This document shows positions 1 through 8,002 of a DNA stretch of 64,000 nt, in pieces. Every line of letters starts with the position of its first letter. The stretch's first letter is position 1. The notes beneath the pieces are model-generated. The model did no database searches and was not told the origin of the DNA. It was given only the letters and a program-made list of their open reading frames with translations. The DNA is from Micromonospora cathayae (GTDB taxonomy: Bacteria > Actinomycetota > Actinomycetes > Mycobacteriales > Micromonosporaceae): contig NZ_CP118615.1 of NCBI RefSeq assembly GCF_028993575.1, positions 3,596,001 through 3,660,000 of the forward strand, written 5' to 3'. Made by a program: the position numbers and the translations under genes.

Positions 1-341
1 ACGAAACGTTCCCACTGGAGGTCCGGTTCGGGGCCGGTGAGCAGCAGGAACGGGGTCTCGTCGTCGTCGCGGAGCAGGTGCAGCTCCAGCGCGGGGTGGT
101 CGTAGTGCTCCCAGTGGTCCTCGACGAAGGTCATCACCGGGCGGCGGGACCGGTAGTCGAAGAGCTGGTCGACGTCGAAGGTGGCGATCGGGGTGGCTTC
201 GAGGCTGTTGAGGAGTTGCTCACGGGCCAGTCGGGTGGCGTTGCCGGCGTCGACGAAGCCGGTCAGCGCCTGGATCAGCACCGGCTGACCGAGGTCGGGC
301 AGGTCGTCGGTGAGCTGGTACAGCTCGTGTGGGTCGAGCAC
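1..341 (-). CDS. PAC2-family protein, N-terminal part (3' end cut by window)
   Basis: The reverse strand is open from a GTG at 341 to the left edge, giving 113 residues that begin VLDPHELYQLTDDLPDLGQP. The phrases TGFVDAGNA, FDYRSRRPVMTFVEDHW and LLTGPEPDLQWERF are those I know from actinobacterial PAC2 (proteasome assembly chaperone 2) family proteins. A GGGAGG ribosome site lies about 9 bases before the GTG. In actinobacteria the family is widespread but its role is not settled; the name comes from the eukaryotic chaperone, and a link to the bacterial proteasome is only presumed. The C-terminal part lies outside the window, so intactness cannot be judged. Confidence 0.85.
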   Translation of the reverse strand, partial: MLDPHELYQLTDDLPDLGQPVLIQALTGFVDAGNATRLAREQLLNSLEATPIATFDVDQLFDYRSRRPVMTFVEDHWEHYDHPALELHLLRDDDETPFLLLTGPEPDLQWERF

Positions 342-796
342 CGGTCTGGACCTCCCTGGTAGGTGCGCCACGGGCCGCCGTGGGGAGACGGCACCCGGTA
401 CGGGAAACGTATTCGCCATCTTGGTGCATTCCTTCGCGGCGCGGTGGAGCGGCCGGGGGTGCCCGGGCTCGGCGGCGGACCGGCCGATGGCGGTGCCGGT
501 TCGACCCGGAGGGCTCCGATCCTGGTCCGGACGGGTGGGCGGTCCCTCGGCCGTCCGGCCGGCGGCCTGCCCACCGACCGGTGGAGCGCATCCTGGAAGT
601 GCTGCCGGCCCCGGTTGGCGGGGGTTTCTCCCCGGGCCGGACGCGCCGGCGGCGGCCGAGGCAAATGCCCGCCTTGCCGCGTATGGCAACAAACGCCAGC
701 CTCGATGCCGTCCTGGCGGGTTTCGTGGGGAGAAATGTGGCGAGCGCCACAGATCACCCACGGTAATGGTGGCGGCTCTCTGCTTAGCCTCGTCGG
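342..796. other. Intergenic region, no convincing gene
   Basis: This is a 455-base divergent gap between the PAC2 gene and the transglycosylase-like gene. The open frames in it have no ribosome site and no recognisable protein. Its right end is less GC-rich and probably holds the promoter of the rightward gene. At 736-751 an inverted repeat with 7-base arms (TGTGGCG, two bases, CGCCACA) sits about 45 bases before the next start codon and could be an operator. Confidence 0.6.
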
Positions 797-1699
797 ATGC
801 GTGACGACGACATGATCAATGAACGGACCACGCCCACCAGCCCGGATGGCCGTACGGATGAGGGAGCATCACCCGAAAGGGAAAGCACGTACGGTGAGCA
901 ACGACCTGGCGGTACCCGGCGTCGGGGCCTGCGTAACCTCACCCCGCGCACCGGCCGGGCCCGGCTGGCCCTCGCCACCGGCGCGGCCTGCTGCCTGGGC
1001 CTGGTCGCCGTCATCGAGGTCCGGGCCGCCACCCACGAACCGGCACCGCCGACCGACCGCTCCGCCAGCAGCGCCGACCTGGTGGAACGGGCCGAGGAGC
1101 AGCCCGCGTCCCGGGCCCTGGCCCGGACCCCGGCCCCCAGCGCGTCGCCCGCCCCGCCCACCGCCAGCCCGTCGCCGAGCCGGCCGGCCGCCACCACCCC
1201 CGCCCCGAAGAAGACCCCCACGAAGAAGCCCACCCCCCGCAAGCCGGTCGACCCCGCGCCGGTGGCCGGGCTGACCACCGCCCAGATGAAGAACGCCACC
1301 GTGATCGTGCGTACCGGCCGGGCCATGGGCGTGCCCCGGCGCGGCCTGGTCGTCGCGGTCGCCACCGCCATGCAGGAGAGCAACCTCTACAACCTGGCCA
1401 GCGGCGTGGTGCCCGAGTCGCAGAACCTCCCGAACCAGGGCCTCGGCTGGGACCACGACTCGGTCGGGCTGTTCCAGCAGCGCGCCAGCATGGGCTGGGG
1501 CACGGTCGAGGACCTGATGAACCCGGCGTACGCGACCCGGCAGTTCCTCACCGCCCTGCTCGCGGTGCCCGGCTGGCAGCAGATGCGGCTGACCGACGCG
1601 GCGCAGGCCGTGCAGATCTCCGGCTTCCCGGAGGCGTACGCCCAGCACGAGTCGCGGGCCACCGTCATCGTCGAGGCGATCGTGCCGTCCGGGGTGTGA
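797..1699 (+). CDS. Membrane-anchored lytic transglycosylase-like protein
   Basis: This 300-residue protein has a basic cytoplasmic N-terminus (about 1-50), one membrane segment (about residues 55-75) and a Pro/Ala/Ser/Lys-rich linker (about 95-155) ending in Lys-Thr-Pro repeats. The C-terminal globular domain (about 160-300) has VVAVATAMQESNLYN, DSVGLFQQR and GWGTVEDLMNP. That is the pattern of the lysozyme/transglycosylase-like domain that follows such linkers in actinobacterial wall proteins; the Glu of MQESN is the candidate catalytic acid. I infer an extracytoplasmic peptidoglycan-active or wall-binding role. The start is uncertain, because ATG 797 and ATG 812 both lack a good ribosome site. 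A perfect-arm inverted repeat lies just upstream. Confidence 0.7.
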   Translation: MRDDDMINERTTPTSPDGRTDEGASPERESTYGEQRPGGTRRRGLRNLTPRTGRARLALATGAACCLGLVAVIEVRAATHEPAPPTDRSASSADLVERAEEQPASRALARTPAPSASPAPPTASPSPSRPAATTPAPKKTPTKKPTPRKPVDPAPVAGLTTAQMKNATVIVRTGRAMGVPRRGLVVAVATAMQESNLYNLASGVVPESQNLPNQGLGWDHDSVGLFQQRASMGWGTVEDLMNPAYATRQFLTALLAVPGWQQMRLTDAAQAVQISGFPEAYAQHESRATVIVEAIVPSGV

Positions 1700-1783
1700 T
1701 CGTGCCGTCCGGGACGTAGCCGGGCGTGACGGTTGCCGGGTCGGGGTACACATGAGGGGCAACTCCACGACAGGAGGCCCCAC

Positions 1784-1930
1784 ATGTCCCCACTGATGCA
1801 GAAGCTCACCCGGTTCCTCCGCTCCCCGCAGGGGCAGCAACTGGTCGACCGGGGACGCCGTGAGCTGGCCAAGCCGGCCACCCAGCAGAAGCTGCGCGGG
1901 CTGGCGGCGAAGCTGTCCAAGCGGCGCTGA
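1784..1930 (+). CDS. Small conserved basic protein (48 aa)
   Basis: ATG 1784 has an excellent ribosome site (AGGAGG, 6 bases upstream). The 48-residue product begins MSPLMQKLTRFLRSPQGQQL and ends in AAKLSKRR. It is strongly basic, has no membrane segment and looks helical. Longer in-frame starts upstream lack a ribosome site. It is followed after 47 bases by the EcsC gene, so the two may be cotranscribed. I recognise no domain. Similar short proteins with an FLRSPQG-type core are, as far as I recall, common in Micromonosporaceae, but their function is unknown. Confidence 0.65.
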   Translation: MSPLMQKLTRFLRSPQGQQLVDRGRRELAKPATQQKLRGLAAKLSKRR

Positions 1931-1977
1931 CCGTCGTACCCGTCGTATCGTCCCCCCGCTTACCCCCGGAGCCTTCC

Positions 1978-2772
1978 GTGACCGACTCGACGCCCGTCGA
2001 CGGCCAGACCCCCACCCCCGCTCCCACTCCCGTACCGGCTCCCACACCGGCTCCCGCGCCCCGTCCGCCGGCCGGTGCCCCGGCCGATCCGCCGGACGCC
2101 CCCGAGGCACCCCCGGCCAAACTGTGGGACCGGATGCGGGAGGACCCGCAGTACGCCCCGGAGCACCTCGCCCTGGAGGCGGTCCGTCGGCTCGGCCCGG
2201 AGGCGGCCCGCTGGGCCGAACGGGCCCGGGCCGAGCAGCCCGGCATCCCCGCCGAGGCCCTCGCCGACCAGGCGGTACGCCGCTTCGTCAACCGGGCCCG
2301 GCTCTCCGGGGCGGTCTCCGGGGCGGCCGGGCTGCCCGGGGCGGTGATCGACGTGGGAGTGCTCGCCTGGACCCAGGCCCGGATGGTGCTGCACGTCGCC
2401 GCCGCCTACGGGGTGGACCCCCGGCACACCGACCGGGCCACCGACCTGCTCGTCCTACAGAAGGTGCACAAGGTGGCCGAGACCGCCCGGCTGGCCCTCG
2501 GCGTGGCCGCCGGCCGGGAACGGGCCGGCGCGCTCTTCGGTGGCGGCTCGCAGCCGGCGCTCGGCCGGGTGATGATCAAGCTCGGGGTGCGGCTGGCCCA
2601 GATGGCCGGGGTGCGCGCGGCGAAGCGGGTCTTCGCCAAGGTGGTGCCGGGCGCGGCGATCGTCCTCGGTACCTGGGCCAACTCGTCGGCGACCAAGGAC
2701 CTGGCCCGGCGGTCGCGGGAGCTGTACGGCCAGCACCGCTCCGGCGTGGTCCCGCCACCGCGCCAGCCCTGA
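1978..2772 (+). CDS. EcsC-family protein
   Basis: GTG start with CGGAG about 6 bases upstream; 264 residues. The first 40 residues are a Pro/Thr/Ala repeat tail (PTPAPTPVPAPTPAPAP), followed by an alpha-helical body. The stretch RLSGAVSGAAGLPGAVIDVGVLAWTQ (about residues 105-130) with HVAAAYGVDP is the EcsC family signature: small-residue amphipathic helices that may associate with membrane. The C-terminal half repeats the small-residue pattern (GVRAAKRVFAKVVPGAAIVLGTWAN). EcsC of Bacillus belongs to an ABC-transporter operon, but most actinobacterial members stand alone and have no assigned role. No transporter gene is adjacent here. Confidence 0.75.
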   Translation: MTDSTPVDGQTPTPAPTPVPAPTPAPAPRPPAGAPADPPDAPEAPPAKLWDRMREDPQYAPEHLALEAVRRLGPEAARWAERARAEQPGIPAEALADQAVRRFVNRARLSGAVSGAAGLPGAVIDVGVLAWTQARMVLHVAAAYGVDPRHTDRATDLLVLQKVHKVAETARLALGVAAGRERAGALFGGGSQPALGRVMIKLGVRLAQMAGVRAAKRVFAKVVPGAAIVLGTWANSSATKDLARRSRELYGQHRSGVVPPPRQP

Positions 2773-2830
2773 CGGCGACCACGGCGGCCGGCCCGGTCGG
2801 CCTGGCCCGGTCGGCGGCCGACCCGGTCGG

Positions 2831-3694
2831 TCAGTCGGCGTAGCCGGCGGCCGACCAGGTCACCTCGGCGAGCCGCTGCTGGCCGGCGTTGTTCGGGTGG
2901 AAGTAGTCGAGGCTGTTGACCTCGTCGAGGGTGAACCGCACCCGGTGTGCGGCCCCGCCGTCGTGCCGGCAGCGTGACCCGTACGCCCGGCAGGCCGCCA
3001 CGAGCTGCTCGTTGTAGGCGTCCACCCGGTCGCGGAACGCCGCCCGGCGGGCCCGGTCGGCGGGAGCGGTGGACGTCGGGGCAGCCAGCAGGGCGGGACA
3101 GATGCCCCGCCCCCAGGCCCGGACGGCCCGCTCGTCGCGGTGCCCGATCTCCCAGAGCCGGTGCAGGTCCGGGATGCTCACCACGAGCACCCGGGCCTTC
3201 GGTCGGCCCTCGCGCAGCGTCCGCAGCGCCCGGTCGACCTGCTCCCGGAACGTCCCGACCGACGTCATCGCCTCGACGCTGCCCCGGCAGGCGTCGTTCG
3301 CGCCGATCAGCACGGTGACGTAGTCGGCCTTGTCGCGGACCGCCCGGGTGGCCTGGTCGGGCAGGGCGGACGCGCGGGCGCCCGCCGACGCGTGGTTGTA
3401 CGCCCGGCCCTGGATCGCCGGATTCAGCTCGCGGAGCCGGCGGTAGTGGCTCTCCACCCGGCGTCCCTCCCCGGTGGACCAGGAGTTGCGGTGGCAGGAG
3501 GAGAGCACCAGGCAGGTACCGAAGCCGGTGGTGATCGAATCGCCGATCGCGGCCATCGCAGCCGGCGTCCCCGGGCGGGGGGATTCGCGTGGCGGCGGGG
3601 GAGTGCCGTCGCCCCCTCCGGTGCCGCCGCCCTCGCAGGCGAGCGCCACCAGCGCCGACAGGGAGGCCACCGCGGCGATCCAGCGTCGAGGCAT
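2831..3694 (-). CDS. SGNH/GDSL-type lipoprotein esterase
   Basis: This is a 287-residue secreted hydrolase. A lipoprotein signal covers residues 1-20 (MPRRWIAAVASLSALVALAC, lipobox LVALAC). It is followed by a Gly/Pro-rich spacer and an SGNH domain with block I AIGDSITTGFG (Ser nucleophile), block III VLIGANDACRG (oxyanion Asn) and block V DYFHPNNAG (Asp and His). The catalytic set is therefore complete. Two Cys pairs may form disulfides. It probably hydrolyses an ester on the cell surface; the substrate cannot be read from sequence. ATG 3694 was chosen because the signal peptide begins there and GGGGAA precedes it. It is in the same orientation as the following ABM-like gene. Confidence 0.85.
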   Translation of the reverse strand: MPRRWIAAVASLSALVALACEGGGTGGGDGTPPPPRESPRPGTPAAMAAIGDSITTGFGTCLVLSSCHRNSWSTGEGRRVESHYRRLRELNPAIQGRAYNHASAGARASALPDQATRAVRDKADYVTVLIGANDACRGSVEAMTSVGTFREQVDRALRTLREGRPKARVLVVSIPDLHRLWEIGHRDERAVRAWGRGICPALLAAPTSTAPADRARRAAFRDRVDAYNEQLVAACRAYGSRCRHDGGAAHRVRFTLDEVNSLDYFHPNNAGQQRLAEVTWSAAGYAD

Positions 3695-3767
3695 GATGTT
3701 CCCCGTTCCACCAGCGGAGTGCGACAGCGTCGTCACTCTACGCCCCGACGGCGTGCCGGCGACACCC

Positions 3768-4364
3768 TCAGTGGCGGGCGCGCCAGGGTGCCGGCCGGCC
3801 GTGCAGCCACCAGCGCAGCCGGCCGGTGATCCAGGGCAGCACCAGGTACGTCATCAACGGGGTCAGGCAGACGGTGATCAGCAGGGTCCGCGCGGCCACC
3901 GGCACCCCGGGCAGGAACCGGCCGGTCAGCAGGGTGGCGGTCAGGCTCAACGGGAAGAACGCCAGCCAGATCGTCACCGCCTGCTTCCAGCGCGGCGGGG
4001 TCGGCGGAACCGCCCCGGTCAGCCCCTCGACGCTGCGTTCCGCCGGCGGGTCGAACCAGCCCTCGATACCGGTCCGCCGTTCCACCCGGGTGTGCTCGAC
4101 GATGCCCTGCGCGGAGGTCAACCACCAGCGCCGCTGCGGCGACTCCTCCCACCCGCGCAGGGTCTCCGCGTCGGCGAACCGGTAGAGCATGTGCCAGTCC
4201 GACGAGCCGGGCGCGTTCTGCACCCAGCCCGCCCCGAGGAACCCCGGGAAGCCCTCCGCCAGGGCGGTGCCGGCCCGCATCCAGGCCACCATCTCGTGGG
4301 TACGGGCCGGGTCGGCGCGTCGGGCGATGGCGACGGTCACCGGTACCGGCCGGGTCGTGGTCAT
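3768..4364 (-). CDS. ABM-domain protein with C-terminal membrane helices
   Basis: The 198-residue protein has an N-terminal dimeric alpha/beta-barrel (ABM-like) domain (about 1-95, with WHMLYRFADAETLRGWEES) and two hydrophobic helices (about 125-180: WLAFFPLSLTATLL and LITVCLTPLMTYLVLPWI). This layout is known from a family annotated as antibiotic biosynthesis monooxygenase, whose members are mostly uncharacterised and not linked to antibiotic pathways. ATG 4364 is preferred over ATG 4373 because GGAGG sits at correct spacing for it. It probably has no relation to the polyketide cluster 49 kb away. Confidence 0.75.
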   Translation of the reverse strand: MTTTRPVPVTVAIARRADPARTHEMVAWMRAGTALAEGFPGFLGAGWVQNAPGSSDWHMLYRFADAETLRGWEESPQRRWWLTSAQGIVEHTRVERRTGIEGWFDPPAERSVEGLTGAVPPTPPRWKQAVTIWLAFFPLSLTATLLTGRFLPGVPVAARTLLITVCLTPLMTYLVLPWITGRLRWWLHGRPAPWRARH

Positions 4365-4416
4365 GCCGCCCATCCTCCGTCGTCGCTCGGCTCCCGGCCG
4401 GCTGGTGTTACGCAAC

Positions 4417-4487
4417 CCACGGCGGTCGGCCGCCGACGGAGTACCCGGGCCCACGGCGGTCGGCCGCCGACCGGGGTACCGGGGCCG
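4417..4487. repeat. Two imperfect tandem copies of a ~35-base GC-rich unit
   Basis: Two neighbouring copies of a unit that starts CCCACGGCGGTCGGCCGCCG and ends with GTACC plus GGGC differ at a few bases. Each copy contains the self-complementary core CGGTCGGCCG, so each can fold into a hairpin. They sit in the divergent gap between the ABM-like gene and the small membrane protein gene and could be part of either promoter region. Confidence 0.6.
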
Positions 4488-4527
4488 CCGCAGGTTAGCC
4501 CCGGTGCTGCCCGGGTAGTTCGCCAGG

Positions 4528-4791
4528 ATGACGCGATCACAGCCCAAGGGTGCCCGGGGCACTGTCGGCCACGCCTACAGCGCGCTGAACCTGCGGCTGG
4601 CGCTGGCGTCGTTCGGGCTGGTCACCATGGTGCTCTTCGCCGTCCTGGCGGCCCGCGCCGGGCTGGCCTGGCTGGCCGTGCTCTGCGCGGTGTTCGCCGT
4701 GGTGGCGGTGGTCGACCTGGTCGTCATCCAGCGTCGTCGGGCCGCCCGCCGCCGGGAGGAGCCGGGCGCGCGCCACTCGCTCTTCGAGTGA
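4528..4791 (+). CDS. Small two-helix membrane protein (87 aa)
   Basis: The product is MTRSQPKGARGTVGHAYSAL... with two hydrophobic helices (about 28-46 and 48-66), a basic segment QRRRAARRRE and an acidic C-terminus. The phrase YSALNLRLALASFGL resembles the start of the DUF6343 family of small actinobacterial membrane proteins, which I offer as a tentative match. The gene ends 12 bases before the dehydrogenase start and so is probably cotranscribed with it. No ribosome site is obvious at ATG 4528. Function unknown. Confidence 0.6.
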   Translation: MTRSQPKGARGTVGHAYSALNLRLALASFGLVTMVLFAVLAARAGLAWLAVLCAVFAVVAVVDLVVIQRRRAARRREEPGARHSLFE

Positions 4792-4803
4792 CAGGAGTAC
4801 GAG

Positions 4804-6216
4804 ATGTCCATCGCCACCACCAATCCCGCCACCGGTGAGGTGCTCAAGACGTACGACGCGATGTCGCCGGACCAGGTCGACGCCGCGATCGCCGGGGCGG
4901 ACCGGGGGTTCGCGGAGCTGCGCGGCACCTCGATCGCGCAGCGCGGGCGGTGGCTGACCGCGGCGGCCGACCTGCTCGACGCCGAGCGGGCCGACATCGC
5001 CCGGACCATGACCACCGAGATGGGCAAGACGTACGCGTCGGCGCAGGCCGAGGCCGCCAAGTGCGCCACCGCCTGCCGGTTCTACGCCGAGCGCGCCGAG
5101 CGGTTCCTGGCCGACGAGCCGGCCGACGCGGCGGCGGTGAAGGCGACCCGGGCCTTCGTCCGGTACCAGCCGATCGGCCCGGTGCTGGCGGTGATGCCGT
5201 GGAACTTCCCGCTCTGGCAGGTGGTCCGGTTCGCCGCGCCGGCCCTGATGGCCGGCAACACCGGGCTGCTCAAGCACGCCTCCAACGTCCCGCAGACCGC
5301 CCTCTGGCTTGAGGAACTGTTCCGCCGGGCCGGCTTCCCGGAGGGGGCGTTCACCACCCTGCTGGTCGGGTCGGACGCGGTGGAGCGGATCCTCGGCGAC
5401 CCACGGGTCCGGGCGGCGACCCTGACCGGCAGCGAGGCGGCCGGCCGGTCCATCGCGTCGGTCGCCGGCCGGAACCTGAAGAAGACCGTTTTGGAACTCG
5501 GTGGCAGCGACCCGTTCGTGGTGATGCCCTCGGCGGACCTGGACCGGGCCGCCGAGGTCGCCACCACCGCCCGCTGCCAGAACAACGGCCAGTCCTGCAT
5601 CGCCGCGAAGCGGTTCATCGTGCACACCGACGTGTTCGACGCGTTCGCCGAGCGGTTCGTGGCGCACATGTCGGCGCTGACGGTGGGTGACCCGATGGAC
5701 GCCGGCACCGACGTCGGGCCGCTGGCCAGTGAACGGGGCCGTGACGAGGTGGCCGCCCAGGTCCGGGACGCGGTGGACCGGGGCGCGCGGCTGCTCTGCG
5801 GCGGCGAGGTGCCCGACCGGGCCGGCTGGTGGTACCCGCCGACCGTGGTCACCGACCTGACGCCGCAGATGCGGATGTGGGGCGAGGAGGTGTTCGGCCC
5901 GGCCGCCGGGCTGTACCGGGTGGCGTCGTACGACGAGGCGGTCGAGGTCGCCAACGGCACCAGCTTCGGTCTCGGCGCGAACGCCTGGACCCGGGACCCG
6001 GCCGAGCAGGAACGCTTCGCCACCGACCTGGACGCCGGCAACGTCTTCGTCAACGGCATGACCACCTCGTACCCGGAGCTGCCGTTCGGCGGGGTGCGCA
6101 ACTCCGGGTACGGCCGGGAGCTGTCGGCGCTGGGCATGCGCGAGTTCTGCAACGTCAAGACCGTCTGGGTGGGCGAGGGCGTGGCCACCGGCGGGGCCGG
6201 CTCGCACGCGGAGTGA
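4804..6216 (+). CDS. NAD(P)-dependent aldehyde dehydrogenase, succinate-semialdehyde type
   Basis: This is a full-length 470-residue aldehyde dehydrogenase. The cofactor region has VMPWNFPLWQVVR, the catalytic Glu lies in VLELGGSDPFVV (about residue 235) and the catalytic Cys in NNGQSCIAAKRF (about residue 269). The C-terminal PFGGVRNSGYGRELSALGMREFCNVKTVW motif is typical of the GabD/Sad group that oxidises succinate semialdehyde to succinate with NADP. Substrate assignment rests on this resemblance, and other short aldehydes are possible. ATG 4804 follows an AGGAGT site at about 6 bases. It is not next to a GABA transaminase, so a pathway cannot be read from context. Confidence 0.85.
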   Translation: MSIATTNPATGEVLKTYDAMSPDQVDAAIAGADRGFAELRGTSIAQRGRWLTAAADLLDAERADIARTMTTEMGKTYASAQAEAAKCATACRFYAERAERFLADEPADAAAVKATRAFVRYQPIGPVLAVMPWNFPLWQVVRFAAPALMAGNTGLLKHASNVPQTALWLEELFRRAGFPEGAFTTLLVGSDAVERILGDPRVRAATLTGSEAAGRSIASVAGRNLKKTVLELGGSDPFVVMPSADLDRAAEVATTARCQNNGQSCIAAKRFIVHTDVFDAFAERFVAHMSALTVGDPMDAGTDVGPLASERGRDEVAAQVRDAVDRGARLLCGGEVPDRAGWWYPPTVVTDLTPQMRMWGEEVFGPAAGLYRVASYDEAVEVANGTSFGLGANAWTRDPAEQERFATDLDAGNVFVNGMTTSYPELPFGGVRNSGYGRELSALGMREFCNVKTVWVGEGVATGGAGSHAE

Positions 6217-6268
6217 GGCTTCCTCGCGGCTGATTGGTCGGGGCGGGTTCTGGGTAGTGGTCGTCGGC

Positions 6269-7231
6269 ATGACGGTGTTCGGCGTGCACGCCTCCCACGA
6301 GCAGATCCACCCGGCCGCGCTGCTGGAGGCGGTGGTCCGGGCCGAACGGGCCGGCTTCGACGCGGCCATGTGCTCGGACCACTTCGCGCCGTGGAGCGAA
6401 CGGCAGGGGCAGTCGGCCTTCGCCTGGTCCTGGCTCGGCGCGGCGTTGCAGGCAACCGGGCTGCCGCTCGGGGTGGTCAACGCCCCCGGCCAGCGGTACC
6501 ACCCGGCGATCATCGCGCAGGCCATCGGCACCCTCGGCGCGATGTACCCGGGCCGGTTCTGGGCGGCGCTGGGCACCGGGGAGGCCGCCAACGAGCACAT
6601 CACCGGCGACCCGTGGCCGCGCAAGGACGTCCGTAACGCCCGGCTGCGGGAGTGCGTGGACGTGATCCGGGCGCTGCTGGCCGGCGAGGAGGTCACCCAC
6701 GACGGCCTGGTCCGGGTGGACCGGGCGAAGCTGTGGACCCGGCCCGAGGAGCCGCCGGCGCTGGTCGGTGCGGCGGTGAGCGTGGCGACCGCGCGCTGGT
6801 GCGCCGAGTGGGCGGACGGCCTGATCACCGTCAACGCGCCGGTGCCGCACCTGCGCGCGATGATCGACGCGTACCGGGACGCCGGCGGCCGGGGGCCGTT
6901 GAACCTCCAGGTGCACCTGAGCTGGGACCCGGACCAGGAGCGCGCCGAGCGGATCGCCTACGACCAGTGGCGCAGCAACGTGTTCGCCCCGCCGGTCTGC
7001 TGGGACCTGGAGACGGTGGAGCACTTCGACGTGGTCTCCGAGCGGGTGCCGATGGAGAAGCTGCACGAGGTGGTCAACATCTCGCACGACCTGGGCCGGC
7101 ACGTCGGCTGGCTGGAGGAGTACCTCGACCTGGGCTTCGACCGGATCTTCCTGCACCACGTCGGGCAGGAGCTGGGGCCGTTCGTGGACACCTTCGGCGC
7201 GGAGGTGCTGCCCAAGCTGCGTACCCGCTGA
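6269..7231 (+). CDS. LLM-class flavin/F420-dependent oxidoreductase
   Basis: This 320-residue TIM-barrel protein begins MTVFGVHASHEQIHPAALLE. It carries luciferase-family features: ERAGFDAAMCSDHF near residues 28-41, MYPGRFWAALGTGEAANEHITGD (about 92-114) and GVPLG-type hydrophobic strands. The family uses FMN or F420; this subgroup is sometimes annotated as a non-F420 flavin oxidoreductase, and the sequence alone does not settle the cofactor. ATG 6269 gives the expected N-terminal strand; an upstream in-frame GTG (6257) is possible. It lies 52 bases after the aldehyde dehydrogenase and may share its transcript. Substrate unknown. Confidence 0.8.
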   Translation: MTVFGVHASHEQIHPAALLEAVVRAERAGFDAAMCSDHFAPWSERQGQSAFAWSWLGAALQATGLPLGVVNAPGQRYHPAIIAQAIGTLGAMYPGRFWAALGTGEAANEHITGDPWPRKDVRNARLRECVDVIRALLAGEEVTHDGLVRVDRAKLWTRPEEPPALVGAAVSVATARWCAEWADGLITVNAPVPHLRAMIDAYRDAGGRGPLNLQVHLSWDPDQERAERIAYDQWRSNVFAPPVCWDLETVEHFDVVSERVPMEKLHEVVNISHDLGRHVGWLEEYLDLGFDRIFLHHVGQELGPFVDTFGAEVLPKLRTR

Positions 7232-7295
7232 CCGCCCGGCTGGGGGCCGCGCCGGTTCAGGCCCGGCTCAGGGCGTGGCCGCGCCGCGGGCCCGG

Positions 7296-7868
7296 TCAGG
7301 TCGCGGTCGTCGTCGGCCGGTCCAGCCGGCGGGCGAGCACCTGGCCGGGCCACGGGTCCCGGTCGGGTCGCCGCACGGTGAACGGTTCGGTCGGGGTGAA
7401 GCCCTGCCGCTCGTAGAAGCGCACCAGCGCCCCGTCGTCACCGGCGTAGCAGTCCACCCGCAGCAGCCCCACACCGGCGGCCCCCGCCAGTTCCCCGGCA
7501 TGGTCCAGCAGCCGTCCGCCGATGCCCAGTCCCGCGTACGCCCGGTCGGTGACCAGCAGGTTGACGTACAGCTCGGGTTCGTCGGCCGGGGGGATGTGGT
7601 CGGTGGCCCGGCCGACGACGAGCGCGCCCACCGGCTGCCCGGCGAGCATGGCGAGCCAGAGTCCGCCGCTGTCCGCCCAGGTGCGGGCCTGGGCGAGCCG
7701 GCGCGGGTCGGCCGAGGCGGGCGTGCTGCCCCACTGGCCGGTGCGGCCCCGGGCCGCCAGCCAGGCCATGGCGTCGTCGAGCAGCCGCAGGATGGTCCGG
7801 TCGTCCGCCGGGGTGCCCGGCTGGATGGTGAGCGCGTCGCGGTCGGCCATTCCCCGATGGTCTGCCAT
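7296..7868 (-). CDS. GNAT-family N-acetyltransferase
   Basis: About 190 residues. The GNAT acetyl-CoA site is LVTDRAYAGLGIGGRLLDHA (A-x-x-G-x-G pattern), preceded by ELYVNLLV (beta-4) and followed by GLLRVDCYAGDDGALVRFYERQGF, the usual motif B. The N-terminal half (WLAARGRTGQWG) resembles a subgroup found next to many unrelated genes. The acceptor substrate is unknown. The start may be ATG 7868 or ATG 7850, each with a weak GGGGAA site. It converges with the LLM gene, whose stop is 64 bases away. Confidence 0.8.
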   Translation of the reverse strand: MADHRGMADRDALTIQPGTPADDRTILRLLDDAMAWLAARGRTGQWGSTPASADPRRLAQARTWADSGGLWLAMLAGQPVGALVVGRATDHIPPADEPELYVNLLVTDRAYAGLGIGGRLLDHAGELAGAAGVGLLRVDCYAGDDGALVRFYERQGFTPTEPFTVRRPDRDPWPGQVLARRLDRPTTTAT

Positions 7869-8002
7869 TTCCCCGGATCGATGTCACCCGGTTTCCTGGA
7901 GCGTATGACCGAACCACGATGGGTGGTAGGGTCGCCACGGCCCGTAAGATTGACTGACCTCGATATGGCGGCATCGCTGCCGTGGCACCCAGGGAGTGGT
8001 CG

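Noticed and set aside
661..790. Riboswitch before the transglycosylase-like gene
   Set aside because: Some actinobacterial wall-hydrolase genes have a ydaO-type (cyclic di-AMP) riboswitch, but I could not match its conserved core here; only a short dyad is present.
3768..4364. ABM-like gene as part of the polyketide pathway
   Set aside because: It is 49 kb away and has membrane helices like a common uncharacterised chromosomal family.
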